From Marinoscillum sp965229915 (GTDB taxonomy: Bacteria > Bacteroidota > Bacteroidia > Cytophagales > Cyclobacteriaceae): a DNA stretch of 64,000 nucleotides. The position numbers and the translations under genes were made by a program. The notes below the pieces were generated by a model. The model saw only the letters and a program-made list of their open reading frames with translations. It was not told where the DNA came from and did not search any database. Positions 15,875-24,063 of this stretch are shown piece by piece. The first letter of the stretch is position 1. Each line of letters begins with the position of its first letter. The stretch spans positions 3,472,001 through 3,536,000 of the forward strand of contig NZ_CBDDJZ010000001.1 of the NCBI RefSeq assembly GCF_965229915.1, written 5' to 3'.

Positions 15875-17209
15875 ATGCGATTCACGGAAGATATTACGTC
15901 TATTCTTATTGGTGCTTTTATCCTACTCCTTGGCTCCATCGTATTTCTCATTTTGCCTTTGATGGATATCTATTCATTTGAGGCGATGGAGGTAATGAAT
16001 GCGCTGGCTGTAAAACTGGATAAGTGGGCTGTGAATCCGTGGGAGGCACTTCGGGTGAGGTGGCTGAGCTTGATTCTTCTCGCTATTTTTTTGATGTCAA
16101 TATTGGCAGTAGGTGTGAAGCTATTGGGTGAGCACAGCACTTCGTTTATCAAAGGATTCATGATTGTATTCCTGATTGGTATACTAGCCAACCTGCTGGG
16201 TAGTCAGGCTGATTTCAAAAGTGTAGGTCTAGGTTATGCACTTTGGGCGATCATTCTAGGTATGGTGATCAGTAATGTGTTTGGTATTCCAGATTGGCTA
16301 AAAGCCGGCCTGAAACATGAGTTGTTCATTAAATCTGGTTTGGTGCTGCTTGGAGCTGAAGTGCTGTTTGGAAAGATCCTGGCCATTGGTGTTCCTGGAT
16401 TGTTTGTGGCCTGGGTGGTTACTCCCATTGTGTTGGTCACCACCTTTTGGTTTGGCCAACGCATATTGAAAATCGGTTCGAAAAGCCTCAATATCACCAT
16501 CAGTGCAGACATGTCCGTGTGTGGGGTCTCGGCGGCAATCGCTACTGCTGCTGCATCAAAAGCTAAAAAGGAAGAATTGACCACTGCAATAGGTCTGTCC
16601 ATGGTATTTACCTCTATTATGATGGTTGCTCTGCCTGCGTTAATCAAGGCTCTGGAAATGCCGGAAGTTCTCGGTGGAGCGTGGATAGGAGGTACAGTGG
16701 ATGCCACCGGAGCGGTGGTCGCCGCGGGAGCATTCCTGGGGGAGAAGGCCCTCAATGTGGCGGCTACTATCAAAATGATTCAGAACATACTGATTGGGGT
16801 AATTGCCTTTGCTGTGGCAGTCTACTGGTCGGCTAAAGTAGAAAAAACTGAAGGGCAACAAGTCTCCTCAAAGGAGATTTGGACCCGATTTCCGAAGTTT
16901 ATCCTGGGATTTGTTGGAGCGTCCATCTTGTTCTCATTGATTCAACAAGCTTTGCCGCCGGATGATGCTGTTTCCATGATTGAAAAAGGCGTATTCTCTT
17001 TTTCTAAATCAATGCGTGGATGGTTGTTTTGCCTCGCTTTCGTGAGTATCGGTCTCTCCACCAATTTCAAAGAATTGAGAGAACAATTTTCAGGTGGTAA
17101 GCCACTGATTTTGTACCTGTGTGGACAGCTGCTTAATCTAGGCTTGACTCTCTTGATGGCATGGCTGATGTTTTACAAAGTATTCCCGGAGATCACTGAG
17201 GCACTATGA
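15875..17209 (+). CDS. Putative sulfate exporter family transporter (YeiH/UPF0324)
   Basis: 444 residues from ATG 15875 (MRFTEDITS), chosen because it directly precedes the first membrane helix. An in-frame start 63 nt upstream would add a non-hydrophobic leader. About 11 transmembrane helices. Family landmarks include SADMSVCGVSAAIATAAASKAKKEE in outline, GAWIGGTVDATGAVVAAGA and MRGWLFCLAFVSIGLSTNFKEL. The proteins are called sulfate exporters by homology only; the true substrate is uncertain. The next gene starts inside its stop region (ATGA overlap). Confidence 0.88.
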   Translation: MRFTEDITSILIGAFILLLGSIVFLILPLMDIYSFEAMEVMNALAVKLDKWAVNPWEALRVRWLSLILLAIFLMSILAVGVKLLGEHSTSFIKGFMIVFLIGILANLLGSQADFKSVGLGYALWAIILGMVISNVFGIPDWLKAGLKHELFIKSGLVLLGAEVLFGKILAIGVPGLFVAWVVTPIVLVTTFWFGQRILKIGSKSLNITISADMSVCGVSAAIATAAASKAKKEELTTAIGLSMVFTSIMMVALPALIKALEMPEVLGGAWIGGTVDATGAVVAAGAFLGEKALNVAATIKMIQNILIGVIAFAVAVYWSAKVEKTEGQQVSSKEIWTRFPKFILGFVGASILFSLIQQALPPDDAVSMIEKGVFSFSKSMRGWLFCLAFVSIGLSTNFKELREQFSGGKPLILYLCGQLLNLGLTLLMAWLMFYKVFPEITEAL

Positions 17210-17412
17210 GAAGGGTTGCCAAAATTCTAGTCTTCCTCCTGGCCTTGATAGCGCTCCAACAGCTCATTAGCACGATCAGTCACATTCTGCTCAAGGAGCA
17301 ACGACAAATCATTGAAACGAGAGATTTGGATCCAGCGATATTTTTCTACACTGATAGCGAAGAAGCCTTACGAGCTGAAAAACAGGTAAGGCAATCAATT
17401 AGTGAACAATGA
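17206..17412 (+). CDS. Small membrane-anchored protein, unknown
   Basis: 68 residues: one N-terminal hydrophobic helix (about 5-22, AKILVFLLALIALQQLI) and a polar tail of about 45 residues. The start codon overlaps the transporter stop by four bases, which argues for coupled translation and a possible accessory-subunit role. The 3' end overlaps the convergent GH9 gene by 14 bp. No family recognised. Confidence 0.6.
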   Translation: MRRVAKILVFLLALIALQQLISTISHILLKEQRQIIETRDLDPAIFFYTDSEEALRAEKQVRQSISEQ

Positions 17413-19357
17413 GTTTTTGGGTACTTACGATTTGATTGGTTTCTATTGAAATGATGTAAGTGCCGCTGGAGAGTGAATGTATTTCTACTTCACTACCATT
17501 AAACGTTATCAGCACCTTACCAGAGAGGCTTAGGATTTGTCCCTTCACATCTTCTCCAGCAGCATCGACTATTGAAATAATTTCTGTAGCCGGATTTGGA
17601 TAGATTTCAACTAGATTTCTTTGAGTGCTGAGCACTTCCTCTTCACCTTCTGTCCAGAACTGTGTCTGATAGGTATGGTCCAGAGCTCCTGATAAGTAAA
17701 CCAGTGGAGCGTTCCAGTTAATGGTGATTTCATTGGTGGAATAGCTGCACCAGTCATCGACGTAGCATTGCGCCGCATTGGTGGTAGGGTAGGCGCTTTG
17801 GCCACAGTCATCGGTATTTTGTGGATTGGGGCCACCAGCTAGAAATCCAGGAACCGGATCCACGATGTTATCGGCTTCAGATTGGCGGTGGTGGATGTTC
17901 ATGGGTGTATGATCACCAAATCCCGTCACAAAGCTATAGCCAGTTGCATTTCTGCCAAGCAAATAATCTAAAGCACTTAGGGCGGCATTGAAGTAGTCCA
18001 TTTCTTTCGTAAGTTCATAAGCTTGCATGAGTAGCATGCCGTGATTGCCTGGAATCGCATTGCTGCCCCAGTAAAAGTTATTGTTTGGTATGGCGTATGG
18101 CGAGCTATTTTTCTGGTAGCTCACTAGCGAATTAGTGATACCAAAGAGCTTTTCTTTCACCATTGTTGTATCTACCTGATTTGCAACAGCTTTTCTGTGT
18201 GTAATAAGAGACAAGATTCCTAACATCTCCACATTTGGCCAGCCTGGCCACCCAAAATTTCGAGAAAAGTTCAATTCATCAAAGTAGGAGCTTTCACCAG
18301 TAGAGATGGCCAATTCACTCGCAGCCCAGAAAAACTCATCACTGAAGTCACCGTCACCATAACCACCGGTATTAACCGCAGGATAGCCATCCTGAGCAGA
18401 TGGATTGTTATAAGCGATATTTGGATTGTTCTTGGCCCACATCCATGCATTTTTCGCCTGTTCCAGCCACTCAGCTGATTGTTCAGGAAGTATCTCTGCA
18501 TACACTCTGGAAGCCATGGCCATTACAGCGGCGAAATCCAATGTGGCTGCTGTTCCTTTGGCTACTACATAGCGTGCCGCCGTTGCTTTGTCTGGCATGA
18601 CTGCTCCCTGGAAGTTAGCATGTGTGGTTTTATTGTAAACTCCTCCATCTTCATCTTGCATGGTAGCCATCCATTCAAGGTTCCAAAGGACTTCATCCAG
18701 TATGTCTGGTACATTATCCCCACTCTCTGGAATGTTCAATTCCAACTCATCATAATAGTCTGGATAGTTTTCATAGGCAGAAAGGAGTGTAAATACACTG
18801 ATCCCAGAGTTAACTATGTACTTGTTGTAGTCCCCAGCGTCGTACCATCCTTTAGGTGTGGAAATGATGGTGCCAGCAGGGCGGTTTTCACTCGCTGCGG
18901 ATGGGTGAACATACACATTATTGTCTGGATGTCCGGCAGGTCTGGCATGCTCGCCAGCATATGTTTCTTCCAGGGCTGTAGAGGCCCTGTTGTAGTAATA
19001 CGCCTTGATGGAGCCTTTGCTCAGCGGTTGAATTACATCATCAGAGATACGAAAAGAATAGGACAGTTCGCCACTGGGTAGTTTGAGCTGGTAGGTGCCT
19101 CGTGTATCCAGTGCTGAAAAGTCAGCAATTCGTACATTCTCTTTTGATTGTGTCCAGTAATTACTCTCGGATAGAGCGCCTTCAAAGACCACTTGCCCAG
19201 CTCGTATGATCTGGAATGTGGCTACATCGGTAGCTATAATGGCAGCCAGTTTTTGTGAGTTCGGGAAGTAGCCAAGTTGGTTGAGGCGAATATTGTCTTG
19301 TGCATAAGCACTCAGGTGGAACAGCCAAGCTGTGAGGTAAAGTAATTTCTTCATCAT
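17399..19357 (-). CDS. Glycoside hydrolase family 9 cellulase, T9SS-secreted
   Basis: 652 residues. Signal peptide ends around HLSAYA (residue 19). A CelD-type Ig-like N-terminal domain (about 22-105) precedes the GH9 (alpha/alpha)6 barrel. Catalytic features are the Asp pair in WYDAGDYNKY (Asp173 and Asp176) and the acid Glu at about 543 in SYSTNEITINWNAPL. The last 80 residues are a T9SS type A sorting domain (EIYPNPATEIISI), so the enzyme is exported through the outer membrane and probably surface-attached. It should cut beta-1,4-glucans. No SusC/SusD or other polysaccharide-use genes lie nearby. Confidence 0.95.
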   Translation of the reverse strand: MMKKLLYLTAWLFHLSAYAQDNIRLNQLGYFPNSQKLAAIIATDVATFQIIRAGQVVFEGALSESNYWTQSKENVRIADFSALDTRGTYQLKLPSGELSYSFRISDDVIQPLSKGSIKAYYYNRASTALEETYAGEHARPAGHPDNNVYVHPSAASENRPAGTIISTPKGWYDAGDYNKYIVNSGISVFTLLSAYENYPDYYDELELNIPESGDNVPDILDEVLWNLEWMATMQDEDGGVYNKTTHANFQGAVMPDKATAARYVVAKGTAATLDFAAVMAMASRVYAEILPEQSAEWLEQAKNAWMWAKNNPNIAYNNPSAQDGYPAVNTGGYGDGDFSDEFFWAASELAISTGESSYFDELNFSRNFGWPGWPNVEMLGILSLITHRKAVANQVDTTMVKEKLFGITNSLVSYQKNSSPYAIPNNNFYWGSNAIPGNHGMLLMQAYELTKEMDYFNAALSALDYLLGRNATGYSFVTGFGDHTPMNIHHRQSEADNIVDPVPGFLAGGPNPQNTDDCGQSAYPTTNAAQCYVDDWCSYSTNEITINWNAPLVYLSGALDHTYQTQFWTEGEEEVLSTQRNLVEIYPNPATEIISIVDAAGEDVKGQILSLSGKVLITFNGSEVEIHSLSSGTYIISIETNQIVSTQKLIVH

Positions 19358-19462
19358 TTTTCAGGGTACTATACCCTTAAATGTATGGACGTTTTACCCA
19401 ATCAGAATGGTTTGGGTACATATCGGACCCAAAGTATGTACAAAGTTGTCTGTTGTGGTTGT

Positions 19463-20590
19463 TTATAGTTTGACAATTCTTTTAGTTACTACTTTGTTTA
19501 GGCCATGAAAAGCAATGAAAAATGTCCCACTTTTCGAAGACAGAGTTTGATTGATAAGGCTTTCTGCTTCCTGACCAATTCGGTTGGGCTCATGTCGGAT
19601 AACTTCTCCTTGAATGGAATACATAGTAAAACCAGTATAGCCTGTTCCAAGCACACTCACAGCACCGCTGGTTGGATTAGGATGAAGGGAGATGTTTAAT
19701 TCGTCTAAAAATGCCTTTGGGAGCACAACTGGGCCAAATGTTTCACGCTGACCATCAAAATCAACCTGGGTAATTTGATAATAGGAATCTTTAGTGAACC
19801 AATCGTCTGTGAATTGGTAATTTGATAGTTTGGTTGTTGTGCCTTTGCCGTTTACTTGACCTATTTCTACAAACTCCTGCTGCCCATGTTCCATCTTTGA
19901 AATGATGAAATAATCATTGTCCAGCTCTTGGGCAGTTGTCCAGTTTAGTTGTGCAGTTCCATTGATTTCAAATACTTGAAAATCAATCAATACTACAGGA
20001 AGTGCACTGCAGCCACTACCGCAGCATCCATCCTCACAGTCAGTTGGGTCGGAGACCCCATCTATCGTGACACTACCTCCCTGGTCATCGAAGGTACCGG
20101 ATTGTAAAGTGCCAGAGTTAGAAACAGTTGTAGTACCTCCATCATTATTGGTATAGGTTCCGGAGACGGACATGTTGCCATCCACGTTAGTGGTGCCTTG
20201 TGCGGCGGTTCCAGGGATGCCTAGAATATTCTCAGTACCGTTTGTGTAATTTCCATTTACATTGAAGTTTCCATTTGACCCCACATAAACGGTACTTACT
20301 CCTCCTACTGAATTGGCCGTGACATTGCCATTAACGATTAGTGTGCCCAACACCCGCACCTGGTCGTAGATGGTGAAGTTTCCATTAATTGTGAGAGAGG
20401 CCCCCTCTGCTATGATTAAGACATAACTATCTAAGTTAAAGCCTTGATTTACCTGTGCGGCCGTCACACTACAGTTGGTTCCAGTGACTGTGTAATTGCT
20501 GCCGTTAATTTGGGTGGTAGTGGGACACTGCGCACTGGCTGTGAAGGCGTACAAGAAGCCACCCACTAAAATAAATCTCAATAGTTTCAT
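19463..20590 (-). CDS. T9SS-secreted surface protein with beta-solenoid-like repeats
   Basis: 375 residues. Signal peptide (to about FTASA, residue 20). Residues 25-180 are Asn/Thr/Gly-rich with short repeated strands such as SLTINGNFTIY, TLIVNGNVTANS, NFNVNGNYTNGT and NVDGNMSVSGTY, spaced like turns of a beta-solenoid. A Cys-rich knot (DCEDGCCGSGC) and the LPVVLIDFQV hinge common to Bacteroidota surface proteins follow, then an Ig/FN3-like segment and a T9SS type A sorting domain (SLHPNPTSGAVSV). I assign no activity. It is 105 bp upstream of the GH9 gene on the same strand and may be cotranscribed. Confidence 0.85.
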   Translation of the reverse strand: MKLLRFILVGGFLYAFTASAQCPTTTQINGSNYTVTGTNCSVTAAQVNQGFNLDSYVLIIAEGASLTINGNFTIYDQVRVLGTLIVNGNVTANSVGGVSTVYVGSNGNFNVNGNYTNGTENILGIPGTAAQGTTNVDGNMSVSGTYTNNDGGTTTVSNSGTLQSGTFDDQGGSVTIDGVSDPTDCEDGCCGSGCSALPVVLIDFQVFEINGTAQLNWTTAQELDNDYFIISKMEHGQQEFVEIGQVNGKGTTTKLSNYQFTDDWFTKDSYYQITQVDFDGQRETFGPVVLPKAFLDELNISLHPNPTSGAVSVLGTGYTGFTMYSIQGEVIRHEPNRIGQEAESLINQTLSSKSGTFFIAFHGLNKVVTKRIVKL

Positions 20591-20736
20591 GGCGAAAAAA
20601 GTTTAAGTGCTCGCCGCTGGATAGATGCCTAATGAAAATATAGAAAACCGGCATGTATAAAAAGTATTTGCTTATATAAAACGGTTTATATGTGAAAAAT
20701 AGGCGGAATACGTAAGTGAAAAACTGATAATTTGAA

Positions 20737-21762
20737 CTAAAACAAACGACCCATCTGCTCAGGAGGGATCTTACCCAGGTGCTGGTAGGCACGTTCTGTA
20801 GCTTGTCGCCCACGGGTGGTTCGTTTGATATAGCCTTCCATAATTAGGAAAGGTTCATAGACTTCCTCTATCGTTTCGGCCTCTTCTCCACAGGCGGTGG
20901 CTATAGTGGATAAGCCGACTGGTCCTCCTTTGAATTTATCAATGATTGTGGCCAGTATGCGGTTGTCCATTTCATCTAGTCCATGATCGTCTACATCCAA
21001 AGCACGCAAAGCTATCTGAGCAATATCCAAAGTGATTGCCCCATCTCCTTTGATCTGGGCAAAGTCTCGGGTTCGTCTCAGTAAGTTGTTACAAATACGC
21101 GGAGTTCCTCTGCTGCGACGAGCTATTTCATAAGCCGCTTCTTCATCTATTGGAGTACCCAGAATATCTGCTGATCTTCCTACAATAGTTGTTAGAAGTT
21201 TCGCATCATAATACTCCAGTCTGGAATTGATACCAAACCGAGCCCTTAGTGGAGATGTCAATAAACCAGAACGGGTAGTTGCTCCAATCAGAGTGAAAGG
21301 TTCCAGACCAATTTGTACAGATCGGGCATTCGGACCACTATCCAGCATGATATCAATTCGGTAGTCCTCCATGGCAGAGTAGAGGTACTCTTCCACTACT
21401 GGGTTTAACCGATGAATTTCATCAATAAACAAAACGTCATGAGGCTCCAGGTTGGTCAGAAGGCCAGCCAGCTCACTGGCTTTATCCAGCACTGGTCCGG
21501 ATGTAACTTTTATTCCAGTGCCCAGTTCATTGGCAATAATGTGCGAAAGAGTAGTCTTGCCTAAGCCGGGAGGTCCATGGAGAAGGACATGATCTAGCGG
21601 TTCAGATCGAAGCTTTGCTGCTTCTACGAAGATACGTAGGTTTTCTACCACCTTGTCTTGACCGCTAAAGTCTTCAAAAGAGAGCGGTCGGAGCGCTTTT
21701 TCAAACTCCTTTTCAGATGAGTCCATCTCATCACCATCACCTCTTAAGTAGTCTTCTCGCAT
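20737..21762 (-). CDS. ruvB: Holliday junction branch migration helicase RuvB
   Basis: 341 residues, normal length. Motor of the RuvAB complex that drives branch migration in recombination and repair. AAA+ motifs: Walker A GPPGLGKTTLSHI, Walker B LFIDEIHRL, sensor I IGATTRSG, the RSRGTPRICNNLL sensor-II/arginine region, and the C-terminal winged helix (KFKGGPVGLSTIATACGEE and RTTRGRQATERAY). It stands alone, as ruv genes often do in this phylum; it is divergent from apbE with 84 bp between starts. Confidence 0.98.
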   Translation of the reverse strand: MREDYLRGDGDEMDSSEKEFEKALRPLSFEDFSGQDKVVENLRIFVEAAKLRSEPLDHVLLHGPPGLGKTTLSHIIANELGTGIKVTSGPVLDKASELAGLLTNLEPHDVLFIDEIHRLNPVVEEYLYSAMEDYRIDIMLDSGPNARSVQIGLEPFTLIGATTRSGLLTSPLRARFGINSRLEYYDAKLLTTIVGRSADILGTPIDEEAAYEIARRSRGTPRICNNLLRRTRDFAQIKGDGAITLDIAQIALRALDVDDHGLDEMDNRILATIIDKFKGGPVGLSTIATACGEEAETIEEVYEPFLIMEGYIKRTTRGRQATERAYQHLGKIPPEQMGRLF

Positions 21763-21846
21763 AGATTCTATCTGATCTCGGACAAAGATAACAGTAATGA
21801 CCTTTAGTAAAATGCTATGGGTTAATTTTGCCTAAAATATCCAGTA

Positions 21847-22878
21847 ATGAGCAGGAAGTTAATATTTCGTGGTATTGTGTTGGTAGTGGTACTTGGGGCG
21901 GCTTACCGGATGTTCATGAGTCAGCCGGAGTACAGTTTGAATCATGTCACGGGACAAACTATGGGCACCATTCAGTACAATGTTAAATACCTGGGTGAGG
22001 ATGTTCCAAATTACAAAAGAGCAATTGACTCGATACTTATTGCATTTAACCAATCCCTTTCTACTTATATTCCAAATTCAGAGATTTCCAGACTCAATAC
22101 GACGGGTTCATTGGTCAATCCATCAGAGACGTTTATGGACGTCCTCAATCAAAGCAAATTCATTTATGAAGCCACAGATGGGGCGTTTGATCCTACAGTA
22201 GGTCCACTGGTCTCTGCATGGGGTTTTGGAGCAGATAGGAAGCCTACTATACCGGATAGTCTTGCCGTGGACTCCTTGAGGCAGATTGTAGGATTCAATA
22301 AAATGGTGATAGAAAGCAATGTGAGCATGGACTCCTCCATGTATCTAGATTTCAGTGCTATTGCCAAAGGCTATGCAGTGGATTTAGTTGCTGAGTTTTT
22401 GGAAGGTAAGGGATTTGAGAACTACATGGTGGAGATTGGTGGAGAAGTACGAGCCAAAGGTCAGAATGATCAAAACGAAATCTGGAAAATCGGGATAGAA
22501 GATCCACTGGTGGCTATTGACGAGCAACGTCTTTTGGCGATCGTTCAGCTGAAAGATCGCGCTATGGCTACATCAGGTAATTATCGCAATTATTATCAAG
22601 TAGGTGAACGAACCATCGCACATACCATCGATCCTAGAACAGGGTACAACACCACGCATAATTTACTAAGTGCTTCAGTATTTGCTTATGACTGCATGAC
22701 TGCAGACGCCTATGCCACTGCATTCATGGTTTTAGGTGTAGAAGGTGCGAAGGAGGTTGCTGCCAACTCCAACCTGGATATATTCCTAACCTACACTGAC
22801 CAAAAGGGTGACCTTAGAAGTTTTGTTTCCGAAGGTGTCCAACCTTATCTCGAAATGAATAAATTGTCAGCTGATTGA
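21847..22878 (+). CDS. apbE: FAD:protein FMN transferase
   Basis: 343 residues. Covalently attaches FMN to threonine in target flavoproteins such as NqrB/NqrC and RnfG. A hydrophobic N-terminus (about 5-20) anchors or exports it. Family motifs present: GQTMGTIQYNV, the FAD-binding FDPTVGPLVSAWGFG, IAKGYAVD, and the C-terminal MATSGNYRNYY, HTIDPRTGY and metal-binding CMTADAYATAF. Length is normal. No Nqr or Rnf genes are in this window. Confidence 0.95.
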   Translation: MSRKLIFRGIVLVVVLGAAYRMFMSQPEYSLNHVTGQTMGTIQYNVKYLGEDVPNYKRAIDSILIAFNQSLSTYIPNSEISRLNTTGSLVNPSETFMDVLNQSKFIYEATDGAFDPTVGPLVSAWGFGADRKPTIPDSLAVDSLRQIVGFNKMVIESNVSMDSSMYLDFSAIAKGYAVDLVAEFLEGKGFENYMVEIGGEVRAKGQNDQNEIWKIGIEDPLVAIDEQRLLAIVQLKDRAMATSGNYRNYYQVGERTIAHTIDPRTGYNTTHNLLSASVFAYDCMTADAYATAFMVLGVEGAKEVAANSNLDIFLTYTDQKGDLRSFVSEGVQPYLEMNKLSAD

Positions 22879-22946
22879 ATTTTTTGGGAGCGAAAAGCAT
22901 TCTTCTTTAATATCTTGATCTACCTAATCATCATTATCACCTGAGC

Positions 22947-23669
22947 ATGCTTGTTGTTATTCTGGTTTTATTTGCCTCGGCTCTCCTGGGAGGCTTGGTG
23001 GAGCGGTTCATTCCCCAGTCCTCTTCAGGAGTCAAACATTCTTTGATTTTTGCTGGGTCTTTCCTGTTTTCAATCACCATCATTCATATTCTGCCTGAGG
23101 TATTTAGTTTGGCGGAGGATCCGATGAAACTGGGATTGTATATCCTGCTCGGGTTCTTTTTTCAGCAGCTGCTGGAATACTTCACTTCAGGTATCGAACA
23201 TGGGCATGCGCATGTTCATGAGCACGTTAATGGTGCATCCCGGTTCGGATTGGTGATTGCATTGATGATTCACTCTTTTTTGGAAGGGGCACTTCTGACT
23301 CATGATTCTCCTTTTCATGAAAAACATGAGTCCTATTCGTTACTCATCGGCATTGTTTTGCACAAGCTACCTGCGGCTTTTGCGCTGGTGGCCACCCTGA
23401 AAAGCGGTCAGAAGTTATCTGCTCAGGTATGGATTATTCTCTTATTGTTTGCCGTTGCTTCTCCGATAGGACTCTTGCTAAGTCAGCATGTGTTGGCGCT
23501 TTCGTCAGATCATTTGCTTGCTCTATTTGCTTTCGTTTCTGGTGGTTTTCTGCATATTTCTACCACCATATTTGTAGAGTCAAGTCCTAATCATCATTTC
23601 GGAATCAAAAAGTTTGTTGTGAGTCTAACAGGGGCTATAGTTGCAATACTTACAGAATATATTTTATAA
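22947..23669 (+). CDS. ZIP-family metal transporter
   Basis: 240 residues, about eight membrane helices. A His-rich cytoplasmic loop (HGHAHVHEH, about residues 90-98) precedes helix IV with MIHSFLEGALL, and helix V carries IVLHKLPAAFAL; these are the metal-ligand positions of ZIP (SLC39-like) proteins, which import Zn2+ or other divalent metals. It starts 68 bp after apbE on the same strand. Metal specificity cannot be told. Confidence 0.88.
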   Translation: MLVVILVLFASALLGGLVERFIPQSSSGVKHSLIFAGSFLFSITIIHILPEVFSLAEDPMKLGLYILLGFFFQQLLEYFTSGIEHGHAHVHEHVNGASRFGLVIALMIHSFLEGALLTHDSPFHEKHESYSLLIGIVLHKLPAAFALVATLKSGQKLSAQVWIILLLFAVASPIGLLLSQHVLALSSDHLLALFAFVSGGFLHISTTIFVESSPNHHFGIKKFVVSLTGAIVAILTEYIL

Positions 23670-23744
23670 CAGACAAAATTCTGTTTACCGAAAGAATATT
23701 TCAAATGTTGCAAAGTAAGGGTTCTTTTGGATTGTAAAGTTGAA

Positions 23745-23760
23745 TGAACTCAAAAGTTCA
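23745..23760. promoter_or_regulatory. Inverted repeat TGAACT-N4-AGTTCA upstream of the symporter operon
   Basis: Perfect 6-bp arms 45 bp before the first gene of the acetate module. It is followed directly by TATATCTTG, which resembles the Bacteroidota -7 box, with a TTG 18 bases before that. It may be an operator over the promoter. It is unlike the AGCGAAAT sites near aceB. Confidence 0.4.
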
Positions 23761-23804
23761 TATATCTTGGTGGTGATTTTTTCAATAACCATCAAATATG
23801 ATCC

Positions 23805-24062
23805 ATGAGTAAATCCAGCATGACAGCCTATTGGCATAAAAACCTCAAATATCTTCTAATCCTACTCTGCATTTGGTTTCTAGTCTCCTATGGCGCAGGT
23901 ATCTTTCTGGTAGATGAACTAAATGCTATCAGACTTGGAGGATTCAAGCTTGGTTTTTGGTTTGCACAGCAAGGTTCCATATACGTTTTTGTAATCCTGA
24001 TTTTTGTATATGTACGTCTGATGAACAAGTTGGACAGAGAGTTTGACGTAGACGAGAAATAA
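23805..24062 (+). CDS. DUF4212 small subunit of sodium/solute symporter
   Basis: 85 residues with two transmembrane helices (about 14-35 and 50-70). The motif YWHKNLKYLLILLCIWFLVSYG, GGFKLGFWFAQQGS and the acidic tail are the typical pattern of DUF4212 proteins, always encoded just before a large SSS-family permease. It starts the operon symporter small subunit - large subunit - acs; the large subunit begins one base after its stop. Confidence 0.92.
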   Translation: MSKSSMTAYWHKNLKYLLILLCIWFLVSYGAGIFLVDELNAIRLGGFKLGFWFAQQGSIYVFVILIFVYVRLMNKLDREFDVDEK

Positions 24063-24063
24063 G

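Noticed and set aside
18479..19081. Plus-strand 200-codon frame inside the GH9 gene
   Set aside because: Antisense shadow of a firmly identified gene; sequence is Cys/Trp/His-rich with no motif.
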